A stretch of DNA of 64,000 bases, taken from Epiperipatus broadwayi. Its lineage: Eukaryota > Onychophora > Udeonychophora > Euonychophora > Peripatidae. The notes beneath the pieces are model-generated. The model did not search any database, was not told the DNA's origin, and saw only the letters and a list, made by a program, of their open reading frames with translations. The number at the start of each line of letters is the position of its first letter. Within the stretch, counting starts at the first letter, position 1. The DNA is taken from the NCBI GenBank assembly GCA_028023455.1, contig JAQFVV010006353.1, forward strand, positions 806,001 through 870,000. Reading direction: 5' to 3'. Below, one piece after another: positions 55,700 through 64,000 of the stretch. A program made the position numbers and the translations under genes.

Positions 55700-55985
55700 T
55701 TCGATCCTAAAACATCACATGATCACTATCTCTTTTACTAGCACGTAATTGTTGTAAACAAAGGCAAAACTCTCCATACAGTAGTGCCACCCTGTGCCAA
55801 CCAGAGTAATCAATGGATGCCAGAAGGCTTGTGCATAAAATCCCTATCTAGTGCCTACCCATCCAGTATCCCCAGACTAGTTTCTGGCTAGATAGGGATT
55901 TTATGCACAAGCTTTCTGGCATCCATTGATTACTCTGGTTGGCACAGGGTGGCACTATTGTATAGAGAGTTTTGCCTTGTTTAAT
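55700..55985. repeat. FB-A palindromic element, compact form
   Basis: The outer end ACATCACATGATCACTATCT leads to CAAAGGCAAAACTCTCCATA. The left arm of about 130 bases is closed almost perfectly by the inverted arm ending AGAGAGTTTTGCCTTGTTTA. The central block is trimmed to CCCCAGACTAGTTTCTGGC. Confidence 0.85.
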
Positions 55986-56109
55986 TTCTTGATCATGTTC
56001 TTGTGCAGGCGTTATATCGCAGAAATACGTGTGTTCTTTAAGTCTACATTTTGAAAAAAATTTGATACAGACATGAGGAAGGAAAATCCCCTTAAAGTAA
56101 AGTAGAAAA

Positions 56110-56475
56110 GATATCTGGAGAACTGTGGTATATGGAGAGATGCATGTTAAGGGTAACTAGAAGAGATCAAAAGCGCAATACATGGGTAAGAGAACAAACA
56201 GGTATTACTGACATCATTGAAAGGATTAAAAGACTGAAGGGTAGTTAGGCTGGATATATTGTTAAAAGAAATTATAATAGATGGCTAATTGAAATATTAA
56301 CTGGATTCCAAGAGATTGTAAAAGATCCAGAAAGAGATCACATGAGATGGATGGATGAAATAAGAACGTTTGCGAGGTGATGTGGAGAAAATAGGCTGGA
56401 GATCGGAGATGGATTGAACTCAGAGGGACCTTCATCCTGCAGTGGATTGATAATGGTTGATTGATGATGATGACT
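56110..56475 (+). pseudogene. LINE-Y 3' end, decayed
   Basis: From TATGGAGAGATGCATGTTAA it follows the 61.8 kb copy, with frame breaks and a TAG replacing the tryptophan codon after the KRLK block. It ends TTCATCCTGCAGTGGATTGA and a TTGATGATGATGA tail. Confidence 0.85.
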
Positions 56476-56479
56476 TTTT

Positions 56480-58740
56480 TTGTTAATTTTAAATAACATT
56501 AGGGAATTGCTGGCCGTATGTGTAATTTTGCCTTAGTGCCTGTTTGGTAATTTTATGCCAGAGTTGTGGGAATTACTGAGCGTGTGTGACTGCATAATGT
56601 TGTACTTTGTGCAGATGGGGGGGGGGGGATATTTAGTAACGTAATATGTTCCTTTTTATTATTTTTGTATTGTTAAAAATGTATTTTTCAGATTGTCTGG
56701 TAAAATTTGTGTTGCAATATGTCTTTTCACATACATGTCATTCTGCCCATAACTTTCTAAATCTTGCAAAAATGTCAGGAAAAAAATGTGTACATATCAC
56801 TTAAGTTTGTAAGTTCCACTGTATATATTCTTTGACAACATTGTAAGATTAGAAAGTTGTCGGTAAATTGATATGGATATGAAACGGCGTAGCAGGTCTA
56901 ATACATAGATACCATCCTTTTTTCCCTTCTTCATTTGAAATTTTTGAAGGCAAAATAACTTTGCTAATTTGCATATTGGTAGAAATTAATGCTAAGCAAA
57001 TTCAAATATATATCTGCTTCTATTTTTTTGCATATAATTATTTTTATATATAATTTCTGCGTATAATCATTTTAGAATGACTCAATATTGCCTATACTAA
57101 CCAGCTCTGTACACACACATATATGTATTTTTTTTTATTAATAAATACATAACCAGTCAACAATACACATCAGTTTTCATCATTGCCCACTTCTTCAAAT
57201 CCATGTTTCTTTTCCTCTTATATCATTTAGCAAGATCAATATATTATAAAATATTCTTTTGTTTAATACCATTTTAAAGCATTTTAAAACTACTTTTCAT
57301 AATCTGCCTCACAACTACTGGTAACCAACTGTCTTATCTGTGAGATCACATGGGTGACCATAAAATAGATGTGGCATTTTTACAATGTTTTTAATGTATT
57401 ATATTTTGAGTGATATTCACTGGATGGAGTTGCTATAAAATAGTTTGTCCTCGGATTATTAAAAGGAGATATCTTGATAAAGTTCCTATAAGGCAAGAGT
57501 GGCCAAATGTTTAGACAATGGGGATGACTTTTTTGGTGAAAGTGCACCTGAGAGCGACTATGTTTTTTCAGGGCTTCAAATCGGAAACTAGTTAAAAAAA
57601 CATTTTTGTCAGGACAGAAAAAAATAACGGTTCAATGTCCTGGTTTTTTTGGAATGTACTTATGAACTGGTATTTGTTTTTGTTTATAAGGACTTTTTAG
57701 GTTATCACAAATATTGATAACATTTTTAGAGGATATTTACGAACCGATGAATTTTTTTTCTATAAGTTATGAATTGTCGAAGACATTTTACTATAACTTC
57801 TATTAAATTACCTCAGCTCCCTCTAGTAGTACAATTTGTCCATGTTGCTTTATAAAATATTTATTAAATTACCTATAAATAATTATTTCTAGAGTATTTA
57901 ATTCTTTTCAGCTTCTTCCAACCTGGGTTTTTGAGATCGACAATAACAACAGATGTTGTTTTAAATTTAACTATTTTTAAACGAGAATAATTTTGAATTT
58001 TTACTTTTTTTATTTTTTATTACTTTTTATATTCAAATCAGCTCTAAATTTATCACTATAATTTATTAATGTTCACGTCAGCTTTGGGGTCAACATCTTG
58101 GCCACCTCTGCTATAATAAATGAAAATTGGTTTGATGTTTTAAATAAATTTTATTTATTTTTAAGCCGTTTAATATCAATTTTGTTTAAGATTGATTCAA
58201 AATTTTATATATACTTATTTACAAAATTACTAAATTGAATATGTTTCTACGGCAATTTACAGGTCAGATTCCTAAAGAATTGTTTTAACAAATGTGCAAA
58301 CAAAGCCCAGTTTCTCATATTATATTTCGTTATATTGATCAGACAAAAGGTCAGCAATTTTCATCTGATGTCCATGTTTGCATGGTAAATAAATTAAACA
58401 TTGATAAAGAGGCTGCAATTTTATATTAGCAACAATTTTTGTAATTATTAATCAAGCCATTTTACAATTTCTAATAACAACCAGTGTGAAAATTCTAATA
58501 ATTTTAATAAACTTGCAAATAAATTACTGTTATCAATATCTAACTCTGAGAATGTAAACTTATTCACAGAGCAACTAAGTCTGAATATGAGAAAGTGGGT
58601 ATTGTTTGCAAGTTTTGTTTAAAAAATGTTTCTTTGGGAATCCGACTTGTGAATTATTGTACTAACATATTCAGAATTAATTGTTCTCATAATCTCATTG
58701 TTATATATTTATAAACTGTAAATTATTTATGGGTTTATTA
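56480..58740. other. No gene seen
   Basis: A run of 13 G occurs near 56620. The rest is AT-rich with no clear family member. Near 58540-58670 blocks such as TCTTTGGGAATCCGACTTGT resemble the left flank of FB-E at 52880. Confidence 0.45.
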
Positions 58741-58741
58741 A

Positions 58742-58930
58742 AATTATTAGAATATATATATTATAATATAACAAGTGTGATAATAGCTCTAAATAAGCTT
58801 TTTTGATAAATGCTGCAAGAGAAAGCATTTAAAATCTATCTAGAATTATCCCTATCCCAAACCGGTTTTGAGCTAATGGCTCTCATCAGTGGGGCACTAG
58901 GACATTGAACACTAGATCTAAAATACAAAC
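58742..58930. repeat. FB-E partial copy
   Basis: AATAGCTCTAAATAAGC, TATCCCTATCCCAAACCGG, GAGCTAATGGCTCTCATCAG and TGGGGCACTAGGAC follow the FB-E arm, with an insertion between the outer and inner blocks. The inverted arm is missing. Confidence 0.65.
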
Positions 58931-59514
58931 TCAAGCCCAGCATTTATCGAATACTTAACTATTAAGTAGAAAATCTGAAATTTTTAGACATCTATATGTC
59001 TTCAAATTCATAGACTGGGCAAACGAATATATGGATAAATTTTACAACGGTGTGGAGATTGTATATTTTATTTCTAATTGTTGAACATTGATTGATATTT
59101 TATGTAATGGAATAAAGTATGCATAAATATGTATGCCATTCCGGTCATCATTTTTGTACTGATGTAAAAAAGTTATTCAATATTTTATTAAATATAAAAA
59201 AGGTCTTGAATTTGGTTCTCAATTAATAATTAAAATCATGATTAAATCATGTATTCCCATTCAATTGAAGAATTCCAAAAGAAATGTGTAATATTTACTG
59301 ATCGCCATGTACATGTGAGTTTGACTAAGAGTCACATAATCTTGTAGCTTCATTTATAATCAGGATATACACGATGCGAATTACTGAAATGCCATTTTCA
59401 TTTTCAGAAGACTACATATGATGTAATACTGCTCTCATACAATATCCTGTTTTCTTCCCCTTTAACATGTTGACATATTGACCACCCTGAGCATAAGCAT
59501 GCTCATGAGCATAA

Positions 59515-59800
59515 TCAGTAAGACTTCGCATGACCATCAAAACATCGCATGATCTTTACTTACACATTTTGCTATCTATAATGATTTTCTTGTAATCTCA
59601 CTATGCTTGTGCCATCTAATATAAATTTTAGTAATCACTAAATGCCAGAAGCTAGAAACTAGTTTGTGGATATTTGAATAGATCAGCACTAAATAATGAT
59701 TTAAGCTCTACTGTCTGGCATATATTGATTGCTAAAACTTACACTAGATGGCGTAAAGACACTGAGATTGGAAGAAGATTGCTAATCAGGAGCATAAACA
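59515..59800. repeat. FB-B palindromic element
   Basis: The left side has CATGACCATCAAAACATCGC, GATCTTTACTTACACATTTT, TGTGCCATCTAATATAAATT; the right side has TGTCTGGCATATATTGATTG, CTTACACTAGATGGCGTAAA and TTGGAAGAAGATTGCTAATC. The middle is shortened, with GAAGCTAGAAACTAG. Confidence 0.75.
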
Positions 59801-60089
59801 AGCTATTTAATTAAGCGTGCAATAAAATAAGACTTAAAATAAAAATGGTGCCGATACTAAATTTAGTCTAAGTACCCAAACCAAATAATCTGTTAAAATG
59901 ATTTGATTAATTAAAAAAAATTATTCATGGTTATATGTACATACAATTATAATAAAAGTAAATCCTAGAACTGTTATGTTGCTAAAATATTATACTGGCC
60001 CACTCTTTTTAAATAAAGAGAAAGCGGTAAAAAACAAATCTAGCCTACTTAACCTACAGTATATCTTACTGACAAACACTCTTAACTTT

Positions 60090-60445
60090 AATATCAAGTA
60101 GATATTCAAATTTGCAATGTTTGTTTGTCTACAAAATGATGCAGTTTCTTTCTTCTTTATAATCGAATGCTAACTGCATTTTAGATGAAATTCACCATAA
60201 TTGCAGCTCTCTTAAATTAATTATTGTTGCTGCTTTATTTTTACTATAATTATGCATGCATTTTTATTTAAATTAGCCCTAATTTAAATATTCCCTTTGT
60301 TAGAGAATTGTGCACTATTTTTTCCTTGTTTATTATGTTTTTATGTTTAGCAATAAGATTATAAAGAAGAAAGAAACCACTTTGTTATGCAGACGAACAA
60401 ACATTTTCAAATTTGAATTGCAAATAGAAACGAAAGGAAAAATCA
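60090..60445. repeat. Fold-back element, about 70-base arms
   Basis: The left arm ATTCAAATTTGCAATGTTTG-TTTGTC through GTTTCTTTCTTCTTTATAAT pairs with the right arm ATTATAAAGAAGAAAGAAAC through ACAAACATTTTCAAATTTGAAT. A loop of about 185 bases includes the ATGCTAACTGCA block related to 3190. Confidence 0.7.
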
Positions 60446-60792
60446 ATATCAAATAGGCATGTAAATTTTCAGTAAACCAAATTAATATGTATTATTAAAA
60501 TGTGCTCTTGAATAATAATAATAAATATTTTGCTTATAATTTAAAAAATGAGTTAGGCATCAAAAAAAGAAATCTTACTATGGATTTAGTAATTTGTAAA
60601 TTTACTGACCTGGTACCTTTCTAAAACAATATTAGTCTTTTAATATTTCTTTATAACATTCTTTAATTTCTTAATCTCAACGTTTGCGTCCCTTTGAACT
60701 TTTTGCATTACTTCCTCACGCTAGTCAACTAGGACAACTTTTGAGCACCAAGTGCAAACTTCTATCATCGGATCAATTTAAACTTTACATCA

Positions 60793-60885
60793 TCAGGCTA
60801 TTAATTCTGGGATGTAGTCTGGCATCTTTTCAATAACATTTTGGAAGCATGCATAGAGCAATGTGGCTGCAATCGACGCGGACTG
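60793..60885 (-). other. Short open segment behind an acceptor-like site, unrecognised
   Basis: After TGATTTTCAG on the minus strand, a 30-codon open stretch encodes QSASIAATLLYACFQNVIEK and then MPDYIPELIA before TGA. It sits in a GC-richer patch. It could be an exon or processed-gene relic of a helical-repeat protein, or a chance reading. I do not assign a family. Confidence 0.25.
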
Positions 60886-61789
60886 CTGAAAATCATTTTT
60901 ATAGAGTTTTCCTTATGGCTATTATAAAATTAATACTAAAAATTACTTGCTACATCTATGACTTCTTTATACCAAGCTGTGTGACCAGTCATATTTAGTC
61001 TCCAGATTTATACTTCAGTATAATGAAGGTAACTGAACGTGAATCAATCTGTCAATACATCTATAAAGAAATCTGAACCATGTTCCTCTGATCAAAGTTC
61101 GAAAGAAGGTAATTCTACGCTTTCCACGTGCAGTATGTCAATGCAGTGAAAGTATCTAAATGAATTATATTAGTTTTAACTTCTTTGTTCATGTTCCTGG
61201 ATTTGACAAAATTATGTCTTCCTGATTCACCTGTCCATGCTCTTGTTAATCAAAAGTTGTTTTCTTTACAGGTTGTTGTTGTGTTTTGGAACTAATCTCT
61301 TAATTACAAAATCTTAATTAAGCTTAATTAATTACACGTTTTTTTTTGTTTAATTAGTATGTATTTTTCTTTTTTATTTAACCACTATAATGAACTTTTC
61401 ATAGTTTTTTACTCGTCTTTTTTATAAAAAAAATTCAAGCCTAACTTTTTATATCTATCAGTACATTTTTCGCTTCCATATCTTTATTTTTAATTTTCCA
61501 ATATAGATTTACCCTTTTCTTTTCTATTCAAAAATATAAATTTTTTACCTATAACATCTCCATAAGTTATCAAAATGTAAATCAATACACGGTCCTCTAC
61601 TATCTTAAATATAATTATTAAGTGTTATATGGTTTGCATATAACAGTTGCATATTTATTAACCTTGCAGAATTTTTTCTTTACATATATATTTTATTTAT
61701 TTTGAAATCTATATATTTGATTTGATATTTATTAAATGGTATAACCATATAGAGACCACAAAGAATACATATAGAGAATACAGAGACTT

Positions 61790-62155
61790 CAGACCACTCA
61801 ATGAAGTATGGAGAGATGCATGTTAGGAGTAATAAGAAGAGATCGAAAGTGCAATATATGGATAAGAGAACAAACAGATGTTACTGACCTCAATGATAAA
61901 ATTAAAAGACTGAAGTGGAGTTGGGCTGGACATATTGCTAGAAGAGATGATAATAGATGGACAATTGAAATCTTAAACTGGATTCCAAGAGATTGTAAAA
62001 GACTCAGAAAGAGACCACATGTGAGATGGATGGATGAAATAAGAAAGTGTGCAGGGGTGATTAGGAGAAGAGAAGCTAAAGATCAGAGAAAATGGATTGA
62101 ATTTGGAGAGACCTTCATCCTGCAGTGGGTTGATAATGGTTGATGATGATGATAA
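61790..62155 (+). pseudogene. LINE-Y C-terminal coding fragment with open 111-codon frame
   Basis: The frame 61808-62143 contains [52 protein letters not shown] and KWIEFGETFILQWVDNG. This is the conserved C-terminal tail of animal endonuclease/reverse-transcriptase LINEs. It ends in a (TTGATGATGATGA) 3' end. There is no reverse transcriptase upstream, so it is a 5'-truncated insertion, among the youngest LINE-Y pieces here because its frame is intact. Confidence 0.85.
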
Positions 62156-62814
62156 CTATATAGAATCATCATCAGTAAAGTAACTTTTGGTCTAATTTTA
62201 AGTTATCAAGTATTTATTTGTTTATTTTTTGAAATGCCTTTATTTAATTTAGAAATTATGATTGTCTGGATCAAATCTTATGACTGATTTTTGACTTACC
62301 TCTATCGAATGGACTTCCTTCAAATTTTATACATATGTTAGGTATCAACGCAATATGAGTGAAATATTTCCAGATTCTGACTAACAGTGTTGGCAGACTG
62401 AATTTCAAAATTTGTCGGTAATTTTTCAGTAATGTGCAGTATATTTTTTAAAAATTCGGTAAAATTCAATATTTATTAAAAAGTTTTTATAGTTAATTAA
62501 AAGAGAAAGAAAAACAAGTGCAGATTGAAATTTTAATTTTTTTTGATTGTTTAACTAAAATTTGCATTTGTTAAAAATGTTGCCGTCATAAATTAAAAAA
62601 ATTTTTACGAATGATTTTTAATAAGCATGAATTTTATTTCAAAAACTACGTTGTTTTAAGTCTCAGTATTTAAATATGAATCATTCCAAACTGTTTGTTG
62701 CACTATATCACATAACTAAAAAATAAAACTAATATATATAATATTTTATAAAAATACTTTAATTTGGCGAGTAATTCACTAAAAAAAAACCCAAAAAATT
62801 TTTTTTTGGATCAC

Positions 62815-63240
62815 GTATTTCACTTGAAATAAAATCTGGGGATTGTCCATAAATTAATTAATTCATTCATTATTAACTACAATTTGGGTTGGTATATTTA
62901 ACTTGAAATCAAAGCTGTGAGTATCCATATACTTGAAATAAAATCTGGGGCCATCCATAAATTTTAATTCAGTCACTATTAATCACAATTTCCATTGATA
63001 TATTTAACTTGAAATAAAAATGTGTGTGTGTGTCCATAAAATAATTAATTCAATCATTTAATTACAATTTAGGTTGGTATATTTAACTTGAAATAAAAGC
63101 CAAGGGGCATCCATAAATTAATTAATTCAATCATGGTGATTGAATTAATTAATTTGTGGATGCTCCCACCCTGTTTATTTCAAGTTAAATTTATCAATCG
63201 AAATTGTGATTCAGGGAAAAAAATATTTTTTGGTTTTTAG
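62815..63240. repeat. Rep-G tandem and palindromic array
   Basis: Four direct units of about 75-120 bases each contain ACTTGAAATAAAA, a short G-rich variable block, ATCCATAAATTAATTAATTC, AATCA and ACAATTT. An inverted unit (GTGATTGAATTAATTAATTT, TTTATTTCAAGTTAAATTTA) closes the array at 63138-63220. Confidence 0.8.
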
Positions 63241-63679
63241 TGCATTATTTCCCAAAGTAAATTAAAAACATTTTTATAAAATATTTTTTATATATATTAT
63301 TGACTCTTTAGGGTAAAGTTTGTTACTTTAAACTGTAGTGAGCTTCTTATGAGTTTAAGTAAATCCATTACTAATAATTATAATATATTCCATTGTCTTT
63401 CTGTATTTTTTTGAACAATAATTTTTTTAAAAATATACATGTATTATTTTTTATTATTAAATCATAATATCAGCATAATTATATTAGCTACGATTATACT
63501 TTATTACTTTGAATTTAAGCCTCATTTTTTATTTAAATTTTGAAGATATAAATTAGGATGCACCTTAAATTCAAAGCGAATATTTTAATATCTTATTTCT
63601 GCCGATCTGCCACTCCCCAACGATCATGTCTTTGTTTTATGCTCTATGCATGCACTTAATATTATCATCATTGATAGCA

Positions 63680-64000
63680 GTTTATTTAAGGGTTCCTCAT
63701 TCACAATATTCTTTTAATTTTTATTTAAGTAAATAACAGTGTTTATTATTTTTCAACATCTAGTATAAAATCATTTTTATATTTTTTTCTAATTTTAAAA
63801 TCCTACTGCGCGCATAGTAATATGATTATTTGTGTATTCCCCATTCTCAATTTTTCTTTTAGTTTCTATTTAAGTAAATAAAAATATTTATTGTTTGTCA
63901 ATACCTATTATAAAATTATTTTTATATTTTTTCCAAATTTTAAAATCCCATTGCACGCATAGTGTTACAATCATTGATAATAATTTATTCGGGGATTTCC
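63680..64000. repeat. Tandem units of about 150 bases running off the window
   Basis: TATTTAAGTAAATAA, TATAAAATYATTTTTATATT and AAATCCYAYTGCRCGCATAG recur at about 63723-63816 and 63868-63962. The final GGGGATTTCC may start a third unit. Confidence 0.7.

Noticed and set aside
59399-59465. Acceptor-like TTTTCAG followed by an open stretch as TRIQK exon 3
   Set aside because: The translation (KTTYDVILLSYNILFSS then a stop) lacks a membrane-length hydrophobic segment and the acidic tail.
61808-62143. Host gene encoding a 111-residue protein
   Set aside because: It is the C-terminal tail of a LINE reading frame with several decayed relatives in the same window.

Overview
The window is AT-rich metazoan nuclear DNA from an unidentified invertebrate. 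Evidence for this is long spliced introns with GT-AG borders, two genes with animal orthologues (ACSF3 and TRIQK), several decayed LINE retrotransposons, hAT and Merlin-type DNA transposon remains, tRNA-derived SINEs, and a dense set of palindromic (fold-back) repeats. I cannot name the phylum. There is no bacterial or viral gene organisation. Most open reading frames longer than 60 codons are chance reading in AT-rich or repeat DNA.

Gene 1 fills the left half on the minus strand. It is a complete five-coding-exon ACSF3 (mitochondrial malonyl-CoA/methylmalonyl-CoA synthetase) gene. The exons are 28532-29326, 25416-25576, 25173-25318, 16062-16298 and 3455-3813. Joined, they give an uninterrupted 565-residue protein with every expected adenylate-forming motif. 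Its introns are 2955, 97, 8874 and 12248 bases, and the two largest are packed with repeats. Gene 2 is on the plus strand. Two small exons (49022-49082 and 52496-52584) encode the first 50 residues of a TRIQK-like protein (triple QxxK/R motif). Its membrane-anchor exon was not found and probably lies beyond position 64000.

Repeats make up most of the rest. Names used here are local. FB-A, FB-B and FB-E are related palindromic elements that share a middle block but differ at the ends; FB-F is a fourth palindromic family. FB-A copies: about 11.3, 12.0, 15.1, 30.0, 32.6, 43.7, 54.7, 55.0 and 55.8 kb. FB-B copies: 3.1, 4.0, 7.2, 40.9, 45.6, 47.9 and 59.7 kb. FB-E copies: 9.9, 53.1 and 58.8 kb. 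FB-F copies: 2.5, 5.8, 19.6 and 27.5 kb. Rep-D is a tRNA-like palindromic family (0.5, 8.0-8.9, 29.6, 31.6, 33.4-34.1 and 38.4 kb). Rep-G is seen at 26, 54 and 63 kb, and Rep-H at 34.2-35.0 and 52 kb. LINE-X ends in a CCHC knuckle and a CACAT tail (7.4, 12.7 and 30.1-31.4 kb). LINE-Y is an endonuclease/reverse-transcriptase type with many decayed pieces on both strands. LINE-Z is one fragment at 20.1 kb.

The observations most worth checking are these. (1) A CTGATGA-N13/16-GAAAC signature resembling the hammerhead-ribozyme core occurs exactly in six places in different fold-back families, with a seventh variant. (2) Two LINE-X copies of different length interrupt FB-A at the same internal site. 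(3) Three tRNA-Gly-derived SINE copies have clear target-site duplications. (4) A Merlin-type transposase relic is embedded among FB-A arms. (5) A 23-base tandem duplication copies the 5' splice site of ACSF3 intron 2.
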